DNA of 64,000 nucleotides from Deroplatys truncata (lineage: Eukaryota; Arthropoda; Insecta; Mantodea; Mantidae), in assembly GCA_030765065.1 (NCBI GenBank), contig CM060984.1, forward strand, positions 84,345,988 to 84,409,987, in the 5' to 3' direction. Every line of letters starts with the position of its first letter. Position 1 is the stretch's first letter. The notes beneath the pieces were generated by a model. The model had not been told where the DNA came from. It ran no database searches and worked only from the letters and a program-made list of their open reading frames with translations. Below are positions 22,440-33,822 of the stretch, piece by piece. Position numbers and translations under genes: made by a program.

Positions 22440-23071
22440 CTAAGTATTTCTTGCTTAAAGTAATGTCATTTCCAGACTAAAATGTATCGTGGATATAAGA
22501 ATTGATCTTTAATGATACGATCTCCTTTTCTTTTTCTATAAATACCCTTTTTTCTGACTAAAGGGATTGGGTAACTTTATGAGCCTTTGTCTGCATACCA
22601 GTTGTATAAAAACAGAGCAACAATGGCACCTCTCCTGTCGGAACTATCCGCGATGGTGAATTAAGGTATTCACCTGGTATATTAAAATATCATAAAACCT
22701 AAGAATACATTACGAGGCATTTAAGTTTCTTGCTACCATCTGCTAGCAAGCAACCGTTGCTTTTGTTTCCAAGCTTTAGAAATAAATGAAAAACGGGATG
22801 CGTAGCTTATAGAGACAAACACCAGGTGTAGCATGTGTGAAGTTGGAGATTTTCTGTCGTGATAAACAATTAAGTGCGCACAGGAGTAAAAATCTTATTA
22901 GTTGTGGTCATGTCTGTGTCGCATCAATCTGATAAGTCAACTTTGAAACGGCTCCCCACATTCCCAGTTCAGAACAGATGCTGTATACATCTCACGAATG
23001 GCTGCAAACATAGCAAACGTTACTTAGAACATTATGCCAATGCGTGTACTGGGTATAGTTACTAAATAGCA

Positions 23072-23114
<43 letters not shown>

Positions 23115-23425
23115 GTTATTTATGTATCGGTACACAAAAGAAGGCTGTATCAGACGAATTCACTGTTTCTGGACGAGGCATAAGCCCAGTCGAAATACGG
23201 AACGAGTCCGCTAAATCGCTTGCGTACGTGTTGCACACAATAGTTATTAGAAAAAGCCTCTTAACTAATGAGAAATTTAAAGTGACATGTTGGATATTTG
23301 ATATTCAGTTTTAGAATATGTATACGTTAAACAACTGATGTCGGTTTATTCCCATAGTGTGTTCATTACATTTGTTACTCCGCTGTATTGTAAGCTAACA
23401 AATGAAGAACAAATAATCGATGTGT
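22440..23425. other. Unassigned, with an (AAT)n microsatellite
   Basis: An (AAT/TAA)n tract of about 14 units lies at 23070-23113. No gene or transposon end recognised. Confidence 0.5.
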
Positions 23426-23662
23426 TACATTCACATGACTTTCTCTGCTCTCTTTCTCTTTTTAGTGGTAAACAAATTATTCTTATGAACGTTTATTTTC
23501 CCATCTAATCATTTAATAGCTTCTTACACATGTCGTTATAGATAAAAAGGGAATAGCGATAGTCAAATGTTTTAGAATTGGACGCTATATGCTGGCCTTA
23601 AAATTCCATACTCTTCCATGCAATCGCGAGAAGCAATTGAAAATCAACAGGACTTTAACTGA
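23426..23662 (+). repeat. R1 repeat, 5' end only
   Basis: Starts TCGATGTGTTACATTCACA with GACTTTCTCTGCTC, then the older 5' half (GCGATAGTCAAATGTTTTAG, GCTGGCCTTAAAATTCC, CGCGAGAAGCAATTGAA). It breaks off within the body at about 23662. Confidence 0.8.
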
Positions 23663-24807
23663 CGCAGGTAATTCTTTCTGCCCCAAGTTTAGGCGCAATA
23701 TGACGCAGCCATGCTCCGTCCTCCAACAATGAAGCAATACCTTTGCCTCACGGTTGCTGCTTGTCTCCTCCCAGTTGGTTCTTCTTTTGCCACGGCTGCT
23801 CCAGCATGAAATCTTAACCTCAGGGTATGCGTGGGTGTGTACAGAGAAACACACAAACGCTGTCTTGGAACACTTTTATTCACTATTTCAAATAAAACTT
23901 TAGGTTTGCCGATCACTTTTAAATGCATACGATGATACGTTGTCTTTATCAAGACCAAAGAATATTAACTACAGCTAAGCGTTCTGTCCTCTAGCATGTT
24001 CGCCACCATTCTTCTCCACACGATGAGAAAGTCGTCGTGCACTCACCAGGCACTCAGGCAGACTGACTTACCCACGCTACTACAAGGAAAACCAACGCCT
24101 AAACTTCCGCTATCTCACCTCAAACGCTCTCCTCAAACTTAGCGTCATGATGCTTAGAGTGGCCTTCACCAGGCTAAGTGCAGCTGTACTCGGCTGTTTA
24201 CCAGGAAAAACTTGCTTCAATGGTATGTTGTGTGTCTTAAAGGTGTAACTCCCTATTATTTACATTAAATTAGTCATTTTCATGTTTATAGGCTAGGTCG
24301 AATACGGCTTTCGTTTGTAAGCGATTAGCATACGAGGCACTTTATTTATTAAATGTTTTGTCTAGTTTTGTGAAAATATGAGTGATAATCCCAAGGAAAT
24401 TACAGTCCGAGCCAGGAGAATTGAATCGGAACGGCGCTGCGTTGATTTTGTTTAAAAGTCGGTAAATGTTGTCATGACGATTTTAACAGCCTAGGCCGCT
24501 CGTTACCAGTCTGTCATTCAAATGTTGTATAGAGCATCTACTAAAAACATACATTACTGAAGGAAGTTAGAACACCAACGATAGGCAAGTGACGCGCTAA
24601 GAGAGACATCTTGTTCGTTAGAAGACAAAAACAGGTTTATAAACTTATTTTTCTGTACAGTAGAACTTCGTTTAACCCAACTAAAGGAAGCAGAACCATT
24701 TGGATAAGCAATTTTTTTCCGTATAATCAATGGTGACGACTTTAAGCAGCGAAAGTCAGAAAATAATTATATTCCACATGCATGTAATATGTTTAATAAA
24801 AAAAATA
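23663..24807. other. 1.1 kb without recognised gene
   Basis: 23680-24200 is less AT-rich than its surroundings and contains overlapping minus-strand frames of up to 89 codons without a domain. No repeat family recognised. Confidence 0.35.
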
Positions 24808-25691
24808 TCTGATGTGTTACACTCACATGACTTTCTCTACTCTTGTAAAAACTATTTTTACAAACGCTTATTCTCCATCTACTTCATGTTAATCGAGATA
24901 AACATTTGCAGAGTCTATCTTACTGCTAATTTTCTCGTAGATGTAAGGGGATAATATATTTACAAGGGCAATTTGGAAATACAGTAGCCTTGAAGCACGT
25001 GCATATCTCTTAATAGCTGGTTGCTAGGTGCAGCACCATTCCCTTTCCCACAGATTAATACTCTTTGCATATCCAAGACAAAAAAATGAATAACGAATTC
25101 CCATTTGAGAAAATAAGTATTGAAACATTTAAGGGAATGACAAGCAATATCTCGAAAATGGTTCACTCAACAAAAAAAATGTATATGACATAAATTGTGT
25201 ATTTTAACGCGATCTACATTTTTTGTGTAGTAAAATTTTGTCTATCTTTTATGGTTTACCAGTTATGCAAAAGTCGTTCACAATGAAGAATTCCCAGAAA
25301 ATTCAAAATATACATTTTATTTGTTATAAAAATATCTTAAACATATGATATTTTAATCAAAATCGTTAGAGCCATTTTTGAGAAAATTAAAATTTTCGAA
25401 AAATCTTCTATGTAAAGGGTAATTTGGGGTGGGGGATTTTCTTGAAAATTTTCGTATCGCATCCCTGGAAGATACTGAACCTAAATACCAAGTTTGGTGT
25501 TTATCCGACTGTTCGTTTCTGAGTTATGCTGTTCACAGAGAGACACACAGACACACACGGACATGTTTCCAAAAATGCTTTTTTTGGATTCAGGGGATCT
25601 CAAAACATGTATTTCCGGTGAAATTTCGGTATCGAATTTTTGGGTGGAATACAATACTTCCCTTACTTACTATACGTAGTAGAGAAAGTAA
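24808..25691 (+). repeat. R1 repeat, younger subfamily, full length
   Basis: Starts TCTGATGTGTTACACTCACA and GACTTTCTCTACTC. The young 5' half includes the inverse of AATCTGTGGGAAAGGGAATG. The ACACAG core is at 25538-25562. It ends with the hairpin CTTACTATACGTAGTAG and AGAGAAAGTAA. Very similar to the copy at 44384. Confidence 0.92.
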
Positions 25692-26666
25692 AAAGTATTG
25701 CTGTATACAATATTAAAATATGCACTACAGTATTTACACAGACTGATTCATAACACCAGTACCTGTTGATGTTGATTCAATGCTGTGTGTTACAAAACGC
25801 AAGGCACTAAAACCGAAAGTTTTGTGTTATTGATAATGCCGTAATGCTATATTTCCCGTTAAGATTTGAATTCGAATTTGTAATCTTTCTTATCTCTAGT
25901 GCTAACACTCTAACGGTTTCGAGTTTCTCTACAATGCTTATTACACCAACTTTCATATCGTCGACATTTTAAACACACATAAACCACACTGACCAACACC
26001 AATAGTAAACTAACAGTGGACCTCTGCATTGAATGCGTGCGCGTTAAAGTACGTAGAGGTAATTTACTCGCCCAAACCTGCAACAAAGCAAGGAACCAGA
26101 GAAACAATTGCAGCCGTTATCCCAAACGTTCTTTCCAAGTTCCGGACTGAAATTACATTTTGTTTAACTATTACACACACAATAGTTATGTGTATACTCG
26201 AAATTAATAATGCTGTTGTGAATATTTAGAGCTGGATTAACTAAAAGTACTATCAATCCATTACACATAACGTATGCGCTAACCTCAAGAAGAACCACCA
26301 CTCCTCGAAGACCCTGTGGACTTGGGCACGCTAAGACGATGCCCTTGGCTAGGCTAGAGACAGCTTGCGGAGATTTGCTCCAGTAGTGACCCTCCAGACG
26401 GGCACTGAAGCAAAAAGAGGTGAATGAGTCCACCCTCATTCATTCTACATACACACAGGTTGAACGCGCATAGGGGAATCAAGTGAAAACCGTAGAAAAT
26501 TTGTAACATCTTACTTTATTTTATAAGACTTGGAACGGATTGTTTTTTCTGCGTATACTGCACAACAGTACTGCTATTATTTAGAATTTTCTAAATGTAC
26601 GTCATTTGTTCGAGTACTTGGCTTTAGCGTCAAAAAGAATCAATTTTTCAATGTTACCTAAATAAA
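25692..26666. other. Unassigned AT-rich sequence
   Basis: 26280-26450 is less AT-rich, with no recognised coding or RNA features. Short frames of 60-90 codons only. Confidence 0.35.
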
Positions 26667-27051
26667 TCTGAGGATACATTCACATGGCTTGCTTTGGCCA
26701 CTATGCCTGATTTTTATATTTGCAGAAAAAGGTTAATGCCAGAAAATTCAAGATATGCATTTGTCATACAGATATCTTAAACATATGGTATTTTAATAAA
26801 ACTTGTCGGAGCCGTTTTGAAACAATACAAAGTAATGCAATTTTTTCCATGTATAAGGTAGTTTGGAGTGGGGGATTTTGTTGAAAACCTTTACCAGCCG
26901 ACATTTCGCTTTTTATTTATGCAGTTCACAGACAGGCATATACATATGTTATTTTTAAAGATTGTTTTTCATTTAGTGTCAAAACATGTACTTTCGGTGA
27001 AATCTCGGTATTGCAGTTTTTGGTGGAACGCCATACATCCTCTACATACTA

Positions 27052-27927
27052 CGAGGGCTGATCAACAAAGACTGAGACTGATTTTTTTCACAAATGTTTA
27101 TTACTCTAATTCAATGTTTACGTAATCTTTTTCAAAGTAGCCCCCTCCTACTTCAATGCACTTTTTATACGTCTCTGCCAGTCCTTGAACATGTGCTGCA
27201 GACCATTCTTTGTCAGGTCCTTGAGAATCGCCTCACTTTTCTTGAGCACTGCTTCAGAGTTCTCAAATCGAATACCCCTAAGCTTTGCCTTTAGTGATGG
27301 GAATAAAAAAAATCACAGGGTGCAAGATCGGGGCTATAAGGTGGATGTGGTACACAGGAAATGTTGAATCGAGCCAGAAACTGCATGACTTGATTTGCGA
27401 CGTGAGGTTGTGCATTGTCATGATGAAGTCGCCACCAGTCCGAGAAAGCTCTGGTCGTTTCTTTGCAATGTGCTTCCTCAGTGTAGCCAATACTGACGTG
27501 TAGTATGCTGCTGTAACAGTAGTGAGGGGGAACTCCATGCTGGTAAATCATTCCATTACAGTAAAAAATGTGATCACCATCACTTTCCCTGCAGATGGAA
27601 CAACTTTTGCCTTTTTTGGTGTTGGAGAACCAGGCGATTTCCACACTGTGCTGGTTTGTTTTCCTTCAGGATCATAATGATGCAGCTATGACTCATCACC
27701 GGTGATAATCGATTTAAAAAATGCATCACCTCCATTGTCTGGTATGCGAAATGCACGTAGGGTCTACAAAATAGAGCATTATTACCAACCTACCAATACG
27801 AGAGTGCTGCCGCCTACCAACATTATACATAAAAACCGGCTCTTTTCAAATATTTATGTTATAGATACGAAACTATCACGGAAGCTACAGGAAAAAATCA
27901 TTCTCAGTCTTTGTTGATCAGCCCTCG
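27052..27927 (-). mobile_element. mariner copy M1, internally deleted
   Basis: 876 bp between inverted ends CGAGGGCTGATCAACAAAGA (left) and its near-perfect complement at the right end, about 38 bp in all. TA flanks lie at 27050-27051 and 27928-27929. Too short for a complete mariner (about 1.3 kb). The part encoding the N-terminal DNA-binding domain is missing, with exactly the same junction as in copy M2 at 48939. It therefore depends on transposase supplied elsewhere. Confidence 0.9.
27101..27765 (-). pseudogene. mariner transposase fragment (catalytic half)
   Basis: Read on the minus strand: the TGDES-type region near 27690 (first catalytic Asp, here damaged), YDPEGKQTSTVWK, then HHDNAQPHVANQVMQFLARF (second Asp) and PYSPDLAPCDFF (third Asp), a DD34D mariner layout. 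A frameshift at an A-run (about 27304-27311) separates the last part, LKAKLRGIRFE. Not translatable as a single frame, and no N-terminal HTH domain. Confidence 0.85.
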
Positions 27928-27953
27928 TACATACGCAAAGTAGTATAGAAAGC

Positions 27954-28299
27954 AATAACAAAAAAGCATTGATGTATAACAGTCAAGAACTTTCTCCATT
28001 AGATATATAGTTTGCGAAAACTATTCTATGGAAAATTATTATTCAGTCTGCTTCCTGTTAAGCATGATATTTGTTTACAAGAAATGGTTTTAATTGGATG
28101 ATATTAACTGGGTATGAATACACAACTGTGAAAACAAACTTTTAGAAGTCAGTCTGCATATGCTCACAAGAAAAGATTTCTAATTAACAATGAGGTTAGT
28201 TTAACTTCAATCTTTTATAATCCACTTTTATTTAAAGATAATCTTATCTTATTTGGCTTCAAGATTCTATTTTAAAGCTTTATGCTGACTTTGGAATTC
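27954..28299. other. AT-rich, nothing recognised
   Basis: No ORF, repeat or RNA feature identified. Confidence 0.4.
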
Positions 28300-28557
28300 T
28301 ATACTCTTTGCATGCCATCATGCAGCATCCTTGGAAGATACTGAACTGAAATATAAATATGGATGTTTAACCCAGTTTTCGTCTTTGAGCTAAGTTTCCC
28401 TCCCTTTTCTCTCTATCTCTCTCCCTCTTTCTGTCTCTTTAAAATGCGTTTTTTGGGTTCAGGTATCCCTAAACGTGTACTTTCAGTGAAATCTTCATAT
28501 CGGATTTTTGGGTGGAATGCAATACTTCCTTTTATCTACCATACATAGATGGTAGTG
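28300..28557 (+). repeat. R1 repeat, 3' end with a well-formed hairpin
   Basis: Contains CATCCTTGGAAGATACTGAA, a CTCT-rich core instead of GTGT, and GGATTTTTGGGTGGAATGC. The perfect hairpin CTACCAT/ATGGTAG lies at 28536-28554, followed by TGAAAGTA. Confidence 0.8.
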
Positions 28558-29280
28558 AAAGTACCAATCTCTACCAATTACGCGAAATCAATCGTTTATG
28601 CAGTTCAAATCATTTTCTCTTTGGTTCGAAATTTCATATTTGAACAGGCACCTATTCCAATTAGTTTGGGATTGACGGAATTGTATTATAATGAATTAAT
28701 AATGATGTTTCTACAACCTGGAGCATTTTGGTTTTAAAATTTTGCCTTTAGAACGAAATTTTCCCATAAATGAAAGGTTAACGCAACTGATATGTCCTTA
28801 GTATCGCCTAATGTGTATTGATTATTTAAGTATCAAGAGCGCAATGTAGATGCTTACACCGAAGATGATGGTGCCATACCCTCACATTGCCAGAGGGTAT
28901 ATAAGATTATAAACATCACCTTATGCCCTTGATATACCTGATTTTATGGTTCTTAAATCCACGAGGATAGCTGTAAATTACAAATTGAAATCAGCTTCCA
29001 GTTTCAGAGTGAAGGAAAAGCTACGACGCGAAACAAAGACACCTGATTGACTTAGTCCTAAAACATGATTAGGTTTTCATACTGTACTGAAAACGATCCA
29101 GTTCCGCGTGAAAATGCAAAAACCGATACGAGCCGAGGTCAGTTTGGTTTCCGCTCTATTTCGTCAGAGATTTGCGCAGGGATATAATAATAACAATAAT
29201 AATAAAGTAAAAGTTGTTACTGTTCACTCATAGCGTTAATTTAAGGAATTACTGAACGTTTTTCACGGAAATAATGTAAT
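28558..29280. other. Unassigned AT-rich sequence
   Basis: A short (AAT)n-like tract lies near 29186-29206. No gene recognised. Confidence 0.4.
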
Positions 29281-30071
29281 TTTACTTTCTCTACCACGCA
29301 CATATAGGTAGAGAACGTATTGCATTCCACCGAAAAATTTATATCGAGATTTTAAAAGAAATACATATTTTGAGGTCCCCTAAATCCAAAAAAGGAAAAC
29401 AGAAAGGGAAAAGGTCGTCTGTGTGTCTGTGAACAGCATAAATCAAGAATGAAAAGTAGCTTGGTATTTAAGTTCAGTATCTTGCAAAGATGCGGACACG
29501 GAGGCTTTCAAGGAAATGCCCCCATCCCAAACTACCCTTTACATGGAAGATTTTTTTAAATTTTTGATTGTGTGAAAAATGGCCCTAACGACTTTGGTTA
29601 AAATGCTACACAGCAAAGACATTTACATGAAAAATAAAATGTATATATTGAATTTCCTGGAATAGCCTGTGAAGCTCTCTTTATTCGGAAGGAATTTTAT
29701 ATAATCTTGTATACCGGTGAACGTTAAGCGATGTGGATCTCTTTAAAAAGCAATTTATTTAAAATAACTTCTTTCTGTGGCATAATCCATTTCCGAGATA
29801 TCTGTTATTCATGGTTCGCTTTGTTCAATGCTTTGTCATTCATGAAGTTCGTCGACATTCAGTTGTTTCTCGCGATTGCATGGAAACAGTATGGAATGTT
29901 AAGGCAGCGTATAGCTTCCAGTTCTTAAACATTTGACTTTCACTGTTCCCCTTATATCTATAACGAATGTGTAATTTAGCTATTTCTGCAAAGGTTTATG
30001 TCCATTATAATGAAATAGAAAAGATTTCGTAAGAAGACTAGGGAAATACATGCGAATGAAAAACATCACAT
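29281..30071 (-). repeat. R1 repeat, older near-full-length copy
   Basis: Starts TTTACTTTCTCTACCACG, with a hairpin CTACC...GGTAG at 29293-29312. The core is GTCTGTGTGTCTGTGAAC. The older 5' half follows (CGCGATTGCATGGAAACAG), and the copy ends GGAAATACATGCGAATGA plus ACATCACA. Both termini are recognisable but diverged. Confidence 0.85.
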
Positions 30072-30083
30072 TCTTTTATTTAT

Positions 30084-30565
30084 TTTTCTACTTTCTCTAC
30101 CACTTGCCTATAGTAATAGGAGGAGGTATTGTTCCAGACAAAAATTGAGATCGAGATTTCACAGGAAATCACGTTTTGGGATACCCTGAACTAAAAAAAA
30201 GCGTTATAAGCAAAAGGTCCCTGTATGTATTTGTGTGGAAAATTTCTGAATTATACTGTGATATAAATGGCAGAGAGTAGAGGAAGTTGTGCGAGGGCAA
30301 TATATTCCGATATTTTCTGACTCTACAACCCACCTTTATTAGGTAGAGGAAGATTCGATATCGAGATTTCGCTGGAACTATGTGTTTTGATGTCCAATGA
30401 ACCAAAAAAGCATTTTAGATAAAGTTGCGCGCTCGTGTATGTGTGTGTGTGTGTTTGAACAGCATACTTCAAAACCGTAAAGTCGGATAAATGCCAAATT
30501 TCATGTTTGAATCAAACACTGTTAATGCATGCCAGAAGAAGATTTTCAAGAAAATTCCCCCACTA
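30084..30565 (-). repeat. R1 repeat, two nested 3' ends
   Basis: A first 3' end (30084-30245) starts TTTTCTACTTTCTCTACC. A second one starts at about 30318 with ACTCTACAACCCACC and includes the CGATATCGAGATTTCGCTGG block, a GTGT core (30432-30455) and AGTCGGATAAATGCCAAAT. Both are cut off before the middle of the body. Confidence 0.65.
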
Positions 30566-31359
30566 CCTTTAAATCACAAATAGACAGAAGTCAGTTTTGC
30601 GCCATTACACAATGCAACGCAACCCTCACAACAAGCACAGAGGTAAGTCTTTGCTGCAAGGGAAGGGGAAGTTATGGTTGTAGAGATCCTGCAGCAACAG
30701 TTGATAGCAGTTCACTATTATATTATGTTTAAGTTGACTTCGTACATTTTTTGAAAGGTTTTTCACTCTCCTTGTAATGGTTCTTCGAGATAGATTAATA
30801 TTAAGTTCTTTCCACAGCTTCTGTCAGAGATAGTTTCAGAAACTCGCCATCTTGAAAAGGTCTTCGGGACTGAGCGATCTCCCAGGTAAGTATGTAACTA
30901 GCATATTTAGTTTTGTATTTACAGCCATCAATTTTCGGGACTTTCCATACAATATTAGTTGCAGTTAACTCCTGCAATAGTTTCGCACGTTCAATTCCTA
31001 AAACAAATAGTAATAATAAACTACAATAACTTCCCATGCAACACACACCTTTAATTTCATCATATGAAGCATGACATCTAACATAGTCTTGCCTCTAAAC
31101 ATGCCAAGTAACGTTTTTGAGCAAATTAATCGTTTCGCATTCTCTCCTCACAACAAAAACCTGCGCACGAAATTTCCGTTTTAGTTTTCCGGAAAACGAT
31201 GGTTTAGTAAATAATGCTATCACGAACTCCACCACTAATTGTTTACACCCTCTCGCCTCTAGCAACCTGGCCTAGACTGTTTACGCTTTGACGTAGTCTG
31301 AGTCGCGACACAAGCTTTGCCCAATTCTGCTTTAAACGGAAAATAGCAATAATTATTGC
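30566..31359. other. Unassigned apart from a minus-strand coding scrap
   Basis: Holds the fragment listed separately at 30829-31004. The remainder shows no repeat or gene that I recognise. Confidence 0.35.
30829..31004 (-). pseudogene. Possible hAT/ZBED-like transposase fragment
   Basis: The minus-strand frame reads GIERAKLLQELTATNIVWK, KYKTKYASYIL, then RRPFQDGEFLKLSLTEAVE. The ASY...PF.DGE.LK pattern resembles the start of the catalytic part of ZBED/GTF2IRD2-like hAT-derived proteins. The frame begins just after TATTTGTTTTAG, which looks like a splice acceptor, and stops soon after the motif. It is too short to assign firmly. A chance similarity cannot be excluded. Confidence 0.35.
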
Positions 31360-31411
31360 ATTTAAACAACGATATAGTTAAGATATTAATGTGGCAAATT
31401 AAAGATATATA

Positions 31412-32638
31412 CAGGGTGACCCACTTAAAACACCAATAAAATAAATGGTTATAACTGGGAATGCATAAGCCAAAGAGCAAGAAATCTAGTCAGATTTGGT
31501 AGTGCAGATCTTGCAGTTTGTGTAACAATGTAACAGTGGTTCCCAAGGATTTGTGACATTGAGAAATAAATAAATAACAGCAAGCTGCTAGTTCTGTAAA
31601 CCTAGCCGTGTGGACTGTTCAACAGAAAGTCTCGTGTGTTCTTTGGTTAGTACAAACAAAGTCTGTGAAGCATATTCAACGCCGATTCGTCGGGAATACA
31701 ACCTTCAAAGGCATGATCCCATTCCTGACTATAAGAGAATAATGACCTGGGATGCAAAGTGAAAGCAAACAGCAAGCTTGTTGTTAAGCAGTGCTAAGAA
31801 GAGAGTTTCTGAAGAGAACATTGAACTCATATGAACCTGCTTTTACAGAAGCCCAAGAATATCAATCCAAAAAGGAAGTTTACAACCCGGATTCCTCGCA
31901 GTAGTGTTCACAATGTTGTTCACAAAAGGCTCCGTCTTCGAGCATACAAAATTCAAATCCACAGAAAATCAAGCACGACAATAAACATAAGAGGCTAAAT
32001 TTTGTTGTGAGTGTTTTGACAAAATTGATAAAACGAACTCCTACTTAGATTACATCTGTTTCTCTGACGATCAGCAAGATGGCGCTCCGCCTCACTTCGC
32101 ATTGGAGGTACGCAAGTTTCTGAATGGCAATTTTACCAGACAGTGGATTGGCAGAGGATCGCTTGGCCGCCAAGGTCACCAGAGCTATCGCCCTTGGAAT
32201 TTTTTCTATGGGGATTCGTCAAGGATCAAGTTTACAGAACACCAGTGGCTGACCTTGATTATTTGAAATTTAGAATTCGCCTTGCGATTCAAAATGTTAA
32301 GTTGCTATGATGAGAAATACCTGGAGAGGCTCAACATCTTCCATGCTACAAATGGTTGTCATGTTGAAATTTATTGAAATTGCAGCTCTTTAGCTGATGG
32401 GAAATGCTAACAATTTCAATTACATAACTTTTCCTATCCAGTTATAACAATTTATTTTATTTCTATTATTTTGTTGTTTATTTATTTCTCAATATCGCAA
32501 CTCCGTGGCAACCATTGATACATTGCTACACAAATTGCAAGATAGGCACTACCAAATCTAACTAGATTTATTTCTCTTTGGCTTATACATCCCCAGTTAT
32601 AACCATTTATTTGATTGGTTTTTAAGTGGGATACCCTG
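31412..32638 (+). mobile_element. Tc1/mariner-type element, full-length relic with about 67-bp inverted repeats
   Basis: 1,227 bp. Both ends start CAGGGT. They match inverted over about 67 bp (left CCACTTAAAACACCAAT..., containing ATAAATGGTTATAACTGGG on both arms). TA flanks lie at 31410-31411 and 32639-32640. The interior is a decayed transposase gene. The repeats are much better preserved than the coding part. Confidence 0.88.
31700..32370 (+). pseudogene. Decayed Tc1/mariner-type transposase
   Basis: The best-preserved part is around 32075-32230: DGAPPHFALEVRKFLN (second catalytic Asp in DGA), then RQWIGRGS and, after frameshifts, PWNFFYG where the family has a SPDL..DFF motif. Several stops and frameshifts occur along the length. 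The N-terminal half is only vaguely recognisable. Confidence 0.7.
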
Positions 32639-32913
32639 TATATTGAATTTTCTTTGCATAGCCAGTCTAATCCTCTTCATACTATACTATTTGACTTCTA
32701 TGAAACTGTGTTTAACGGAGATTATATGAGGTAGAGAAAAAATAATATGTAAATCAAATGTAGACTTCATTAAAGTATAACCCCTCTGTCGTATAGTTCT
32801 CTTCGTGGCATTTGCCGTTATTGAATTATTCCATGTTGCATCTTTATGATATCTTATTTGTTTCATTTGGCGGACAGTCTTGAAGAATTTCTATGGTTTT
32901 TTTTGTTGTTTTT

Positions 32914-33051
32914 TTTACTTTCTCTACTACGTATAGTAAGTAGGGGAAGTATTGTATTCCACCCAAAAATTCGATACCGAGATTTCACCGGAAATACATG
33001 TATTGAGACCCCCTGAATCCAAAAAAAAAAAACATTTTTGGAAATATGTCC

Positions 33052-33104
<53 letters not shown>

Positions 33105-33822
33105 TGTCTGTGAACAGCATAACTCAGACAGGAACAGTCGGATAAACACCAAACTTGGTATTTAGGTTCAGTATCTTCCAGAGATGCGACACAAAGGTTT
33201 TCAAGAAAATCCCCCCGCCCCAGATTACACTTTACATGCAAGAGTTTTCGAAAATTTTAATTTTCTCAAAAATGGCTCTAACGATTTTGATTAAAATATC
33301 ATATGTTTATGATATTTTCATGACAAATAAAATATATATCTTGAATTTTTTGGGAATGTCTCCAAAAGTATTCTTCATTGTGAATGACTTTTGCATAACT
33401 GGTAAACTATAAGAGATAGACAAAACTTTACTACACAAAAATGTATATCGCATTAAAATACACAATTTATGTCATATACTTTTTTTTTGTTGAGTGAACC
33501 ATTTTCGAGGTATTGCTTGTTATTCCCTTAAATTTTTCAATACTTATTTTCTCAAATGGGAATTCGTTATTCATTTTTGTCTTGGATATGCAAAGAGTAT
33601 TAATCTGTGGCAAAGGGAATGGTGCTGCACCTAGCAACCACTATTTACTGTATTTCTATATTGCCCTTGTAAATATATATTCCCCTTACATCTACAAGAA
33701 ACTTAGCAATAAGATAGAGTCTGCAAATGTTTATCTCGATTAACATGAGGTAGATGGAGAATAAGCGTTTGTAAAAATAATTTGTACAAGAGTAGAGAAA
33801 GTCATGTGAATGTAACATCAGA
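32914..33822 (-). repeat. R1 repeat, younger subfamily, full length
   Basis: Starts TTTTACTTTCTCTACTACG with the TATAGTAAGTAG hairpin. It has a perfect (GT)n core of about 24 units (33055-33102), the GATGCGACACAAAGG block and the young 5' half, with a small deletion after GCACCTAGCAACCA. It ends AGAGTAGAGAAAGTCATGTG and ATCAGA. Confidence 0.92.
33055..33103. repeat. (GT)n microsatellite in R1 core
   Basis: About 24 uninterrupted GT units. Other R1 copies have the same site occupied by GT/GTCT mixtures of different length, so this is the expandable core of the family. Confidence 0.95.

Larger units (their letters stand above)
26667..27953 (+). repeat. R1 repeat, internally deleted and split by a mariner
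   Basis: Starts TCTGAGGATACATTCACA and jumps after about 50 bp into the middle of the body (CCAGAAAATTCAAGATATGC). It runs to the terminal hairpin, where the mariner at 27052 sits. The remaining end, CGCAAAGTAGTATAGAAAGC, follows the mariner at 27932-27953. The hairpin loop is thus the insertion site. Confidence 0.75.
31360..32830 (-). repeat. R1 repeat, middle part split by a Tc1-like element
   Basis: The R1 body TTAAGATATTAATGTGGCAA ends at 31411, and TTGAATTTTCTTTGCATAGC resumes at 32641. Together they restore the usual R1 order around the TATATC/TTGAATTTTC boundary. The insertion between is the element at 31412-32638. Termini of this R1 copy are lost. Confidence 0.65.

Noticed and set aside
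23070-23113. CRISPR-like regular repeat
   Set aside because: Simple (AAT)n microsatellite; no spacers. No CRISPR array or cas gene is visible in the window.
28381-28445. Polypyrimidine tract as a splice or promoter signal
   Set aside because: It lies at the position of the R1 microsatellite core and is best explained as a core variant.
32863-33241. ORFs made of long TH or CV repeats (also at 52000-52350 and 54850-55310)
   Set aside because: They are translations of the GT microsatellite core of R1 copies; the same frames appear in several copies only because the repeat does.
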